A model generated the notes under the pieces. That model had not been told where the DNA came from and did not search any database. It saw only the letters and a program-made list of their open reading frames with translations. Shown one piece after another: positions 29,924 through 37,781 of a DNA stretch of 64,000 nucleotides. The DNA comes from Streptomyces sp. NBC_01255. Lineage in GTDB: Bacteria > Actinomycetota > Actinomycetes > Streptomycetales > Streptomycetaceae. Made by a program: the position numbers and the translations under genes. The stretch spans positions 3,782,001 through 3,846,000 of the forward strand of contig NZ_CP108474.1 of NCBI RefSeq assembly GCF_036226445.1. The letters run 5' to 3'. The first letter of the stretch is position 1. The number at the start of each line of letters is the position of its first letter.

Positions 29924-30736
29924 TCAGCTGTCAGCTGTCAGCTGGTCGACGGCTCGGGACAGCCGCCGCACACGCAATGCAGCCGTCAGCATAGGGAGAG
30001 TGAACTCGCCGTCGGCGGTTTCCGGCCTACTGGAAAGGAATGCGCGGATCCGCCCGAGCAGGGCCTCGCGTTCGCTTTCCGGCATGACGAGCATCCCCGC
30101 GCGCGTCGCGAGGGTCGCGACGAGGGAGTCGGCGGTGCGGAGCTGCCCGTGCGGGAACTCGGCTTGCTCCGGCGAGCCGAACCAGGCGGCCGCGCCGGCC
30201 TTCGGGAGATGCATGTCCGCCGTCACGGCACGCCAACTGGCGGGCGTGTCACGCGGCCCGATGGCCGCGCTCCCGCTGACCCGCGCGAGCCCGGCGACCC
30301 AGTCGACCTGGTCGTCCATCACGTTCCACAGCCCGGCCAGGACACCACCAGGTGCGAGGACCCTCGCGATCTCGGGCCCCGCGACGGCCATGTCGAACCA
30401 GTGCATGGCGTTCCCGGCCAGCACGGCGTCGACGGACCCGTCCGGCAGCGGAATCGACTCGGCGCTGCCGGGCAGGGCGCGGACGGTCGGCAGCGCGCGG
30501 CGCAGTTCGGCCAGCATCGCCGGGTCGGGCTCGACCGCGATGACGTCGACGCCCAGCGCGACCAGCGTGGCGGTCAGCTTGCCGGTTCCGGCGCCGAGGT
30601 CGAGGACCCGGGGCCCTGGCGCGGTCTCCAGCGCCCAGCGCACGGCGGCCTGCGCGTAGTCGGGACGGTGCTCGGCGTATGCGGCAGCCGCGGCGCCGAA
30701 CGACGAGCTGTGAAGGAGACGTTCGCCGATTTCCAC
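29924..30736 (-). CDS. Class I SAM-dependent methyltransferase
   Basis: 270 residues. Motif I is RVLDLGAGTGKLTATLVALG, the acidic end of beta2 is VIAVEPDPAML, and the post-I motifs are GSAESIPLPDGSVDAVLAGNAMHWFD. The last is typical of Methyltransf_11/UbiE-like enzymes. GTG 30736 is favoured: TACGGT lies 6 nt before it. An upstream GTG at 30760 would add eight residues. The 3' end has the near-tandem repeats CAGCTGT in the last codons. Substrate unknown. Confidence 0.82.
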   Translation of the reverse strand: MEIGERLLHSSSFGAAAAAYAEHRPDYAQAAVRWALETAPGPRVLDLGAGTGKLTATLVALGVDVIAVEPDPAMLAELRRALPTVRALPGSAESIPLPDGSVDAVLAGNAMHWFDMAVAGPEIARVLAPGGVLAGLWNVMDDQVDWVAGLARVSGSAAIGPRDTPASWRAVTADMHLPKAGAAAWFGSPEQAEFPHGQLRTADSLVATLATRAGMLVMPESEREALLGRIRAFLSSRPETADGEFTLPMLTAALRVRRLSRAVDQLTADS

Positions 30737-30877
30737 GGTAATACCGTAAGGGTGAATCACGGGAACTGGCGGTCTCGGTCGGCTGATCGCCCGGGGGAGA
30801 GTCGGTACTCCAGGAACCTGCCCGGGTGACGCGGCCGACCGCGCCCCGGCGAGGACCTCAGGACCGGCTTTAGACCG

Positions 30878-31020
30878 TCAGCGCACGTCGACGAAGTCGG
30901 CCGCGGAGAGGGCGGGTGCGGCCCAGTTCGGGGCCATGTACTTCCAGCGCCAGAATCGTCCGGAGTCTACGGCTCCGCTCGGACACCACCAGAACGGCGC
31001 GACGGCACCCGGCTGCCGGG
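30878..31020 (-). pseudogene. C-terminal remnant of an unidentified gene
   Basis: On the minus strand, ending at a TGA at 30878-30880, the frame reads DSGRFWRWKYMAPNWAAPAL followed by SAADFVDVR, preceded by an open stretch with no start. Aromatic-rich, protein-like sequence in an otherwise empty region suggests the tail of a decayed gene next to repeat L1. I do not recognise the family. Confidence 0.3.
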
Positions 31021-31070
31021 CGGGGCTCCAGCGGGTGGGCGTTTCCGATGAGCTTCTGGTGGGACCGGGG

Positions 31071-31316
31071 TCACGCCAGGGGCCCGGGCATCGGCGGGGG
31101 TCGGAGAGCGACCGTCGGGCCGGTGGGTGGGGGCTCGGTTCGCAGCCAGGGCGGGTGGGTCTCTATCGGTCGGTTCGGGGTGCGCGGCCGTTGAATGGGG
31201 CAGTCGGGCGTGGCTTAGCGGCGAACGCCCGCCCCTGGGCTGGGATTCAAGCCCGGCAGGTCACTCCCGGCGGGTGGAGAGATGACTCACCCGCAACTAC
31301 TCCGAGTAACAGGCCC
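31071..31316 (+). repeat. Large dispersed repeat L, copy L1
   Basis: About 246 bp starting at GGGACCGGGGTCACG and ending at TACTCCGAGTAACAG plus a C-tract. Copy L3 (32486-32740) matches along the full length in inverted orientation, and L2 (32241-32394) matches the central and right parts. Shared landmarks are TGCGCGGCCGTTGAATGGGG (TGCATGGGG in L3), GTGGCTTAGCGG and GGTCACTCCCGG. The frame is not conserved between copies. R2 follows directly. Confidence 0.75.
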
Positions 31317-31374
31317 CCCCTTGACGCGGTGGTGGAGGCCGCCACACTCGGAAAGAGGGCGGCCCCACCAGAAG
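31317..31374 (+). repeat. 58 bp dispersed repeat, copy R2
   Basis: Same 58 bp unit as at 2171 and 32826. In this copy the two halves can pair almost perfectly (TGGTGGAGGCCGCC against GGCGGCCCCACCA, one mismatch), giving a stem-loop; the pairing is weaker in the other copies. It directly abuts the end of repeat L1. Confidence 0.75.
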
Positions 31375-31427
31375 CCCACCAGATACCCCCACCCCCAGGA
31401 CCTCCCCCAGCAAGCGGGGCGATGAGT

Positions 31428-32006
31428 TCACCTCAGGAACGTCTTGCGCCACTCCAGCGGCGACATCGTGAGCGCGGCTTCGGCGAGGGCCTGCGCGGAC
31501 GCCGTCTTCAGACTGCCGAGTGAGGTGTCGATCCAGTCCTGGACCAGGGTGTTGCCCTGCGCCCGGTACTCCACAGCCTGCACGAGGCACTCCAGCTTGT
31601 CCGCGTCCTTGGCCACGATTGCCTCGGGGCTGTCATTGGCCTCGTACTCGTCGACGACCCGCTGGACCCCGGCCTTCACCGCCGGATGCGCGGCGGACAC
31701 CTGATCCGCGGTGACGGTCTGGTTCGTGGCCGCGTCGATGTAGCGGCGGCCGATGTGCGGGATGTCGCCGATCCGGGTCTCCTGCGTGTCGTGGAACAGA
31801 CACATCAAGGCGACCTTGGCCGGATCCACGCCCTCCATCATGGCGAGCACGGCCCCGATGACGCCGACGCGGAACGAATGCTCGGCGATCGACTCGGGGT
31901 TGTTGTTGCCGGTGAACCACCACCCGGTGCGCTTGGCATTCTTGAGCACCCCCATCTCGAAGATGAACCCGGCCGTGCCCTGCGCGTTCGCCGTCTCGTC
32001 TGCCAT
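31428..32006 (-). CDS. HD-domain phosphohydrolase, YfbR/HDDC2-like
   Basis: 192 residues. HD-fold metal ligands are visible: AEHSFRVGVIGAVLA (first His), CLFHDTQETRIGD (His-Asp) and a late Asp in VAKDADKLECLVQAVEY. The start MADETANAQGTAGFIFEMGVL and NNPESIAEHS resemble YfbR-type 5'-deoxynucleotidases and human HDDC2, which dephosphorylate deoxynucleoside monophosphates. GGAGG lies 7 nt upstream of ATG 32006. A truncated frame ends 17 bp upstream on the same strand; repeats flank both sides. Confidence 0.85.
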   Translation of the reverse strand: MADETANAQGTAGFIFEMGVLKNAKRTGWWFTGNNNPESIAEHSFRVGVIGAVLAMMEGVDPAKVALMCLFHDTQETRIGDIPHIGRRYIDAATNQTVTADQVSAAHPAVKAGVQRVVDEYEANDSPEAIVAKDADKLECLVQAVEYRAQGNTLVQDWIDTSLGSLKTASAQALAEAALTMSPLEWRKTFLR

Positions 32007-32023
32007 GCGGTGACCTCCGGTTC

Positions 32024-32230
32024 TCAGCTGCGATCACGCAAAACGTAATACACGGTGTTGAGTTCATGACGAGATCTTTCGGATGCGACACCCTCGTCCA
32101 ACAGCCGGCCCGTACGCTCTGCCAAGTCCCGCGCAAGCGATGCCGACGCCTGGGGCAGCCATGGGTGCCCCGCCAGCAGGGCCCACAGGGTGTGGGCGTA
32201 CAGATCGACGTATCCCGGGGCGTGGTGCAT
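32024..32230 (-). pseudogene. 5'-truncated hypothetical gene upstream of the HD gene
   Basis: The frame encodes 68 residues from an internal ATG (MHHAPGYVDLYAHTLWALLA, then GHPWLPQASASLARDLAERT and ending NTVYYVLRDRS) and reads 16 codons further upstream (HPRYEPTYG) before a stop inside repeat L2. Composition is protein-like, but the N-terminus is missing exactly where L2 begins, so an element probably removed the 5' end. It ends 17 bp before the HD gene. Family unknown. Confidence 0.45.
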
Positions 32231-32240
32231 CCCGTACGTG

Positions 32241-32394
32241 GGTTCGTAGCGGGGGTGAGTGAGCCTCTTCCGGTCGGCTCAGGGTGCGCGGTTGTTGAAT
32301 GGGGCGGCCCGGCTTGGCTTAGCGGGTCGCGGCCGGTGGGGAGTTGGGGATTCAGGCCCCGCTGGTCACTCCCGGTGGGTGGAGGGCGTGGGTG
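32241..32394 (+). repeat. Large dispersed repeat L, partial copy L2
   Basis: About 154 bp matching the middle and right part of L1 in the same orientation: CAGGGTGCGCGGTTGTTGAA, GGCTTGGCTTAGCGG, GGGGATTCAGGCCCC and GGTCACTCCCGGTGGGTGGA. The left ~90 bp of the repeat are absent and replaced by the truncated frame. The right end (TACTCCGAGTAACAG) is also missing. Confidence 0.65.
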
Positions 32395-32485
32395 GTGCGT
32401 GGTCGGGGTTGGGGGGCTGGCGGTGAGACATTGGTGCACTTTCTCCGACCGATAAGGGTGATGTGCCCCCTTTGGGGGATATCTC

Positions 32486-32740
32486 GGGGGCTGTTACTCG
32501 GAGTAGCCGCACGTTAGTCACCTCTCCACCCACCGGGAGTGACCAGCCGGGCCTGAATCCCCGCCAAGGGACGGACGTCCGCCGCTTAGCCAGGCCCGAC
32601 TGCCCCATGCAACGGCCGCGCACCGCGAACCAAACCCAGCGGACCCACTCGCCCCGGCCGCTAACCAAGCCCCACCCCACCGGCCCGGCGGGCGCCCTCC
32701 GGCCCCCGCCAATGCCCGAAGCCCCCGCGTGACCCCGGCC
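32486..32740 (-). repeat. Large dispersed repeat L, inverted copy L3
   Basis: Full-length copy in the opposite orientation to L1 and L2, at roughly 80 percent identity to L1 by eye. From 32740 leftwards it reads GGGGTCACGCGGGGGCTTCG to the end element TACTCCGAGTAACAGCCCCC at 32486. With L2 it forms an imperfect inverted repeat across 91 bp. Confidence 0.7.
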
Positions 32741-32825
32741 CCGGACCGCCCTCCGAGAGTTTTTGCGCAGCTTCCGGCGCCGGGTCAAGGGTGGCCGTAG
32801 GCCATCGCATCGCGACGCCGTAGGC

Positions 32826-32883
32826 GCCCTTGACGCGGTGGTGGAAGCTGCGACTCTCGGAAAGAGGGCGGTCCCACCAGAAG
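32826..32883 (+). repeat. 58 bp dispersed repeat, copy R3
   Basis: Third copy of the unit found at 2171 and 31317. It reads GCCCTTGACGCGGTGGTGGA at its left end and GTCCCACCAGAAG at its right. It lies 85 bp from L3 and 82 bp before the DinB start. Confidence 0.75.
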
Positions 32884-32965
32884 GTCTCAAGAACCCTTCG
32901 CCCCCAGAACCCCGCCCGAGGCGTCGCGGTCAGCTACTGACCTATTTCCCTCCTACCGTCGGGCC

Positions 32966-33499
32966 ATGACCACTTCACCCGAAGCCGAAGGCTCCGTCTC
33001 GTTCCCTCCCGGAGAGCTCGGTGAGCTGCTGCGTGCGCTCGCCGAGCAGCGCGAGTTGCTGCTCATCACCGTGCGCGGCATCACCGACGTCCAGGCCGCG
33101 CAGCGTACGACCGTCAGCGATCTCACCTTGGGTGGGATCGTCAAGCACATCGCCCGCGGGCATCACGTGTGGACGCAGATCCTCGTCAAGGGGGACGGGG
33201 AGCTGCCGGACGGCATGCTCGACATGGAGCAGTACCGCATGGTCGACGGCGAGACGCTCGGCGGGTTGTTGGAGCAGTACGCCTCCGGCGTCCGGATGAC
33301 CGAGGAGGCCTTGGGCGGTCTGCCCGATCTGGATCGGACCGTGCCCCTCCCCCGGACTCCCTGGTCCCCGCCCGAGACCGTCTACTGGTCCGTTCGCCGG
33401 ATCCTGCTGCACCTCCTCAGGGAGACGGCGCAGCACGCCGGGCACGCGGACATCATCCGGGAGGCCCTCGACGGAGCGAGCACCACCGCTCAGCGGTGA
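32966..33499 (+). CDS. DinB/DUF664-family protein
   Basis: 177 residues predicted as a four-helix bundle. The family's metal-binding His pattern is visible: IVKHIARGHHVW (first His group) and LLRETAQHAGHADIIREALDG (two more). Some relatives, including mycothiol- or bacillithiol-dependent enzymes, are thiol S-transferases; others have no known role. TACCGT lies 6 nt before ATG 32966, so the mRNA is likely leaderless. It borders the repeat-rich patch but has typical codon usage. Confidence 0.82.
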   Translation: MTTSPEAEGSVSFPPGELGELLRALAEQRELLLITVRGITDVQAAQRTTVSDLTLGGIVKHIARGHHVWTQILVKGDGELPDGMLDMEQYRMVDGETLGGLLEQYASGVRMTEEALGGLPDLDRTVPLPRTPWSPPETVYWSVRRILLHLLRETAQHAGHADIIREALDGASTTAQR

Positions 33500-33521
33500 T
33501 CGCCCGCTCCGGAGACGTCGG

Positions 33522-36500
33522 TCAGTCGAACCAGCGGTCCCTTGCCAGTTCCGCCGTCCTCGACGGGTCCTCCAGGAGGGCCGCCACCTCGAAGCGGCGG
33601 GGCCACTGGCCTGCCGACCAGGCCAGGCCTGCCGCCACGCCTTCCAGCGTGGCGGCGTGGAGGATGCCGTCCTGTGTCACCCGCCAGTCCAGTTCCACGC
33701 CCCCCGCTCGGAGTTCCTCGTGTTCGATGTACGAGGCAGGGGTTGCCGGGCCCAGGAGGGCGTGGACCGACGGCGGGACCTCGTGTTCCTCGCCGACCGT
33801 CGTCACCTCCGCCTCGAACGCCTCGCTCAGGCGGCGGACCTGGAACAGTTCCGCCAGGTCGGCCGCGCGGGACGGGGCCACCGGGAGCAGTGGCGTGTCG
33901 CCCGTGAGGGGGAGGAGGTCCGGGGCGTCCGCCACCAGGGCTTCCGCCGCGTCCACGACGGCCAGTTGCCCGTCCACTACCGCCCGCAGCTCGTCCGGGA
34001 GCGTCACCTGGTCCGGGTCCATGTCCGCCAGCGCCGTGTAGAGGGCGTGGAGTTGGGGGGCCGTTACCTCTCGGGCCGGGTCCGCCAGGCGGGTCAGGAG
34101 TTCGGCCGCGCCGCCCGGCTCCTCCAGGAGCGCCGCCACCGACGTGCGGACGCCCAGCGCCCGCAGGACCTGCTCGTCGTCGAAGCCGGTCGCGTCGGCG
34201 GGGTCGTACAGGCCGGAGAGGAGCGGGTCCGAGCCTTCGGCGCGGAGTCCCGCTGGGCGGCGGCCGTCCAGGACCGGGTGGTCCCGGAGCCACCAGGCCG
34301 TGTACGAGCGGACCGTCTCCGTCGTGCCGTCCGGGAGGAGGATCCGTACCGGCTGGGTGAGGGCGTCACGGAGCGGGGGCTGCGCCAGGAGGGCCAGCGC
34401 CTGCGGCCAGGCTTCGTCGTCCACCAGGTCCAGATCGCGTACCGCCACGATCTCCGTCGCCACCGGCGGCACCGGCGACTCCGGCAGGCGGTCCAGGACG
34501 TCCTCGCACCACACGTCGACCGCGTCGAGGAGGCCGGCGTCGTCCGGCTCCGGGTAGTCGCTCTCCCGGGGCTCGACCTCGTCCGGGTCGAGGACCAGGT
34601 CGGTCGCACGGACCAGGGCGAAGTTGGACAGGACTCCGCAGGCCGCCAAGGGGCGTTCGCCCCAGCGGGATGCCAGGTCCCCGTCGACGAAGGGCAGTTC
34701 GTCCTCGCGCATCACCGACGCGAAAGCGGAGCCCGGGAGGACCAGCTCGCCCGCCGGGGAGAGTTCGCCGTCCTCGTCGGGGAGGGCTAGCGCGCCGAGC
34801 CACGGCTCCTCGCCCGGGTCGAGTTCCGCATCCCTGACCAGGGTGAGGACCGTCTCCGCCAGTTCCTCCGCGTCGAGGGTGTCCGCGTCCTCGTCCCAGA
34901 TCTCGCCCGCGTCGAGCGAGGCCGCTACCGCCGCCCGTACCTGCGGGGTCGTCAGGACCGCGCGGGGCGTGGCGGGCAGGGCGCCCAGCTTCTCCAGAAG
35001 CGGGTGCGCCGCCTCCGGATGCGCCACCTTCAGGCCGAGGCGGGTCAGTTCGGCCGGGGTCCGGTCCTGCGGGAGCAGGACCTGGCGCGGGCCGATCGTC
35101 GTGCGGATCCGGACGTCTTCGCCGGAGTCGGAGTCGGCGTCGGCGTCGTTCGCGAGCGGCACCGGGAGGCCCGTCAGGCGGTCCGGGTCGACGCCCGCGA
35201 GGGAGTCGTACAGCCGCCACCACCACGTCGGGGCCCTGTCCACGCCCGCCAGGCGGTCGATCGCCTCCGTCAGGGGTACGCGGCCCACGCCGAGCGTGCG
35301 CAGTTCGGGGCGCCGCTCCAGGCCTGCCGGGAGAAGGGTCGGGAAGACCTCGGCGAGTACGTCGACGGTCTCCGCGCCCGCGCCCTCCGCCACCTCCGCC
35401 TCGATCGGGCGGAGCGCAGGCAGCTCTTCGGAGGGGGCCGCCGGCGCCAGGAACGCGACCCTCGGCAGCCGGTCGAGGATCGCCTCGCGCAGCGCCCCGT
35501 CGAGCGGGCCCTTGCCGAGCGGGCCGGGTACGAGGTCGAGGGTCGCGGTCGTCACCGGGTGCCAGTCGGCGAGGAGTTCGGCGTACGCGTCGGCCGCGCG
35601 CTGCACCAGGAAGTCGGTGAGCGGGCCGGGCGCCGGGTGGCGCCGCGCGGTGTCCAGCGGCAGGGACGCGATGAGGAGGGCAGGGATGCCGAGCGGCTCG
35701 TCGGTGGGCGTGGGGGCGTGCACGACCGGTTCGGTGCGGGGGTGGCGCGGGGCGCCCTCAGCGTCCACGGGTACGGCCCAGGTGACGGCCCAGTGGGGGC
35801 GGAGCCGCTCCTCCACCGGGCGGTCCTTGAGGAGTTCGGCGTCGATGGGACCGGTGTGGGAGACGGTCCGCCAGCGGTGGGTGCCGGTCGCCGTGTCGTC
35901 GATGCGTACGTAACCGTCGTCCTCGGAGCGGCGGAGGGTTCGTACGCCCTCGGCCGTCTCCACGACGATCTCCGCGAGACCGGGGAGCGTGAGGAGCAGC
36001 GCGTCGTCGACCTCTTCGAGGAGCCGCTCGGCCAGGTCGAGGGCGGCGGTGTCGCGCAGCGGGAGGACGACGACCGTGTCGTAGCCGTCGGGCGCGGTGC
36101 CCTCGGCGGGCAGCGGGAGACGCAGGAGGGGTACGTGGCCGTCCCTGCGGCGCAGTTCGTCGCCGAGGCCCGGGCTGTACCGGGCGGACTCGGCGGCGAG
36201 TTCGCGGGCCTCGGCGAGGGACCAGCGGACGCCGCCGTGGCGGCCGAGGACGGCGGGTTCGTCGGTCACGGCGAGGACGGCGGCGAAGCCGACGCCGAAG
36301 CGGCCGACGGCGCCGGGGCCCTGCTCGCGCTTGGCGGAGGCGCGGAGCGTGGACAGCGACTCGGCGCCGGTGGCGTCCAGCGGGGCGCCGGTGTTGGCGG
36401 CGGCGAGGATCGCGGGGCTCTCGTCGTCCGCGGGGTGGAGGGTGAGGCGGAGGCGGCCGGTGACGCCGGCGCGGTGGGCGGCGTCGGCGGCGTTCTGGGC

Positions 36501-36674
36501 GAGTTCGACGACGAGCCGGTCGCGGTAGCCGCCGAGCGCGAGGTCCTCCTCGGCGTTGGCGTCCTCACGGAACCGGGCGGGCGAGGCGCCCCAGGCGTCG
36601 AGCACTCCCCGCCGCAGCCGTGCGGTGCCGAAGGGATCGGTTCCGTCGGTCGTCGTCCGGACGCTGACGCTCAC
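33522..36674 (-). CDS. Sacsin-like (GHKL/Hsp90-type) ATPase, 1050 residues
   Basis: The N-terminal ~230 residues form a GHKL ATP-binding domain: LVVELAQNAADAAHRAGVTG (the E-x-x-x-N-x-x-D box), AANTGAPLDATGAESLSTLRA and VGRFGVGFAAVLAVTDEPAV. The remaining 800 residues are acidic, helical and of no family I can name. Such proteins are annotated in Streptomyces as molecular chaperone Hsp90 or sacsin N-terminal-like. GTG 36674 is preceded by GGAG 6 nt upstream; a GTG four codons earlier is also possible. It lies downstream of DUF3027 across a short hairpin. The ATPase site looks intact; the client is unknown. Confidence 0.82.
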   Translation of the reverse strand: MSVSVRTTTDGTDPFGTARLRRGVLDAWGASPARFREDANAEEDLALGGYRDRLVVELAQNAADAAHRAGVTGRLRLTLHPADDESPAILAAANTGAPLDATGAESLSTLRASAKREQGPGAVGRFGVGFAAVLAVTDEPAVLGRHGGVRWSLAEARELAAESARYSPGLGDELRRRDGHVPLLRLPLPAEGTAPDGYDTVVVLPLRDTAALDLAERLLEEVDDALLLTLPGLAEIVVETAEGVRTLRRSEDDGYVRIDDTATGTHRWRTVSHTGPIDAELLKDRPVEERLRPHWAVTWAVPVDAEGAPRHPRTEPVVHAPTPTDEPLGIPALLIASLPLDTARRHPAPGPLTDFLVQRAADAYAELLADWHPVTTATLDLVPGPLGKGPLDGALREAILDRLPRVAFLAPAAPSEELPALRPIEAEVAEGAGAETVDVLAEVFPTLLPAGLERRPELRTLGVGRVPLTEAIDRLAGVDRAPTWWWRLYDSLAGVDPDRLTGLPVPLANDADADSDSGEDVRIRTTIGPRQVLLPQDRTPAELTRLGLKVAHPEAAHPLLEKLGALPATPRAVLTTPQVRAAVAASLDAGEIWDEDADTLDAEELAETVLTLVRDAELDPGEEPWLGALALPDEDGELSPAGELVLPGSAFASVMREDELPFVDGDLASRWGERPLAACGVLSNFALVRATDLVLDPDEVEPRESDYPEPDDAGLLDAVDVWCEDVLDRLPESPVPPVATEIVAVRDLDLVDDEAWPQALALLAQPPLRDALTQPVRILLPDGTTETVRSYTAWWLRDHPVLDGRRPAGLRAEGSDPLLSGLYDPADATGFDDEQVLRALGVRTSVAALLEEPGGAAELLTRLADPAREVTAPQLHALYTALADMDPDQVTLPDELRAVVDGQLAVVDAAEALVADAPDLLPLTGDTPLLPVAPSRAADLAELFQVRRLSEAFEAEVTTVGEEHEVPPSVHALLGPATPASYIEHEELRAGGVELDWRVTQDGILHAATLEGVAAGLAWSAGQWPRRFEVAALLEDPSRTAELARDRWFD

Positions 36675-36728
36675 GTCTGACTCCACTCTGCGGGGCGGTG
36701 ATCACGGGCTGATCAGGAGGTGACACGG

Positions 36729-36746
36729 CCGGACCCGAAGGTCCGG
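36729..36746 (-). terminator. Small hairpin between DUF3027 and the sacsin-like gene
   Basis: CCGGACC-CGAA-GGTCCGG: a perfect 7 bp stem with a GNRA-like tetraloop, about 100 nt after the DUF3027 stop. It may be a weak terminator or mRNA-stabilising hairpin, allowing some read-through into the ATPase gene. Confidence 0.5.
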
Positions 36747-36851
36747 GGCCCGAAAGGTACCGCGCTCCGCCCCGCCCCGGCCGCCGGGGCACGACCCCGC
36801 CCCGGGGCGCGCGGAAGCACATCCCGGGGAGGGAACGGGGGTGGACAGACC

Positions 36852-37781
36852 CTACGAGTGACCCAGGTCCTCGGAGGAGTCGTCGGGCTCCGTCGTCGAG
36901 CCGGAGTCCTTGGCCGGGCGGAGCGGGAAGACGTCCGCGGCCATCGAGTCGAGGACCGGGGGCGCCGGGCGCGGGGGCTTCGGCATGACCGCGGCCTCCG
37001 AGTGGCCCCCGCAGCCGTACGCGAGGGAGACGACCCGGCCGTCCGCCGGGGAGAACTCGTTGGCGCAGACGCCGAAGGCCTGCTTCAGGGAGCCGGCGAG
37101 CGGCACCAGGAACGCGCAGGAGTCGCAGGACGCGGGTGCCGCCTGCGCCATCGGGGTCTTGGCGCCGAAGCTCTCGTCCCAGCGGTCCGCGGCCACGTGC
37201 AGGCCGTAGCGGGAGAGGACCCGGGCCCGGCGCATGCCGAGCTCCTCGGCGACCGAGGCGATCGCGCCGCGCGAGGGCGTACGGGAGACGATCTCGGCGT
37301 CCTCGACGTCGAGGTGGTCCGCCAGCTCCTCCGAGACCGCCGAGTTCGGCGGCGGCGCGTCCTCGCCCGAGTACCCGGGCTCCAGGCGCAGGTCGTCCTG
37401 CTCGGTGGGCAGCAGGTCGCCGGGGCCCATGTCGCCGGGGCGGAGGCGCTCGCTCCACGGCACCCACTCGGGGGCGAGGAGCGCGTCGGCGCCGGGCAGC
37501 AGGACGGTTTCGTCAAGCGTGATGTTCTTGGCGCGGGAGGCGCGGGTGACCGTCACCGCCCAGCGCCAGCCGCGGTAGCCGGGCTCCTCGCACGCGAAGA
37601 AGTGCGTGACGACCCGGTCGCCCTCCGCGACGACCTCGACGTGTGCGCCCACCTTGCCGGGCGCGGCCGCCTCCTCGGCGGCCTCCCGCGCGAGGTCTAC
37701 CGCCTCGACGCACAGGCGGTCGGGGGTACGCGTGGCTCGCGGGGTACGCGGGGCACCGCTTCGCGTCGTCGCAGCACTCAC
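36852..37781 (-). CDS. DUF3027-family protein
   Basis: 309 residues. Recognisable DUF3027 stretches are AEGDRVVTHFFACEEPGYRGWRWAV, LLPGADALLAPEWVPWSERL and RYGLHVAADRWDESFGAKTP, then a cysteine motif PASCDSCAFLVPLAGSL with FGVCANEFSPADGRVV and YGCGGHSEA. The four or five cysteines could bind zinc. The family is confined to actinobacteria and has no known role. GTG 37781 has a purine-rich box (AGGAGA) about 14 nt upstream. The C-terminal 50 residues are disordered (PRPAPP, DDSSED). Confidence 0.85.
   Translation of the reverse strand: MSAATTRSGAPRTPRATRTPDRLCVEAVDLAREAAEEAAAPGKVGAHVEVVAEGDRVVTHFFACEEPGYRGWRWAVTVTRASRAKNITLDETVLLPGADALLAPEWVPWSERLRPGDMGPGDLLPTEQDDLRLEPGYSGEDAPPPNSAVSEELADHLDVEDAEIVSRTPSRGAIASVAEELGMRRARVLSRYGLHVAADRWDESFGAKTPMAQAAPASCDSCAFLVPLAGSLKQAFGVCANEFSPADGRVVSLAYGCGGHSEAAVMPKPPRPAPPVLDSMAADVFPLRPAKDSGSTTEPDDSSEDLGHS

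Larger units (their letters stand above)
30761..31427. other. 667 bp region without an intact gene
   Basis: Between the methyltransferase and the HD-domain gene there is no convincing gene. It holds a C-terminal gene remnant (30878-31020, minus), repeat L1 (31071-31316) and repeat R2 (31317-31374). Long frames here cross the repeats and show no ribosome site or codon bias. It looks like a patch where genes have decayed around repeats. Confidence 0.7.
32231..32965. other. 735 bp repeat-filled region without an intact gene
   Basis: This stretch between the truncated frame and the DinB gene consists of repeats L2 (plus), L3 (minus) and R3, with 91 bp between L2 and L3 and 85 bp between L3 and R3. 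Minus-strand frames of up to 174 codons cross L3, but they have no ribosome site and are not preserved in L1. I see no gene. Confidence 0.7.

Noticed and set aside
30916-31194. Plus-strand frame of 92 codons overlapping repeat L1
   Set aside because: It runs through the repeat, the frame is not kept in L2 or L3, and there is no ribosome site.
32366-32890. Minus-strand frame of 174 codons across L3 and L2
   Set aside because: It crosses repeat boundaries and is interrupted at the corresponding point of L1 (TTGAATGGGG holds a stop). Treated as non-coding repeat.
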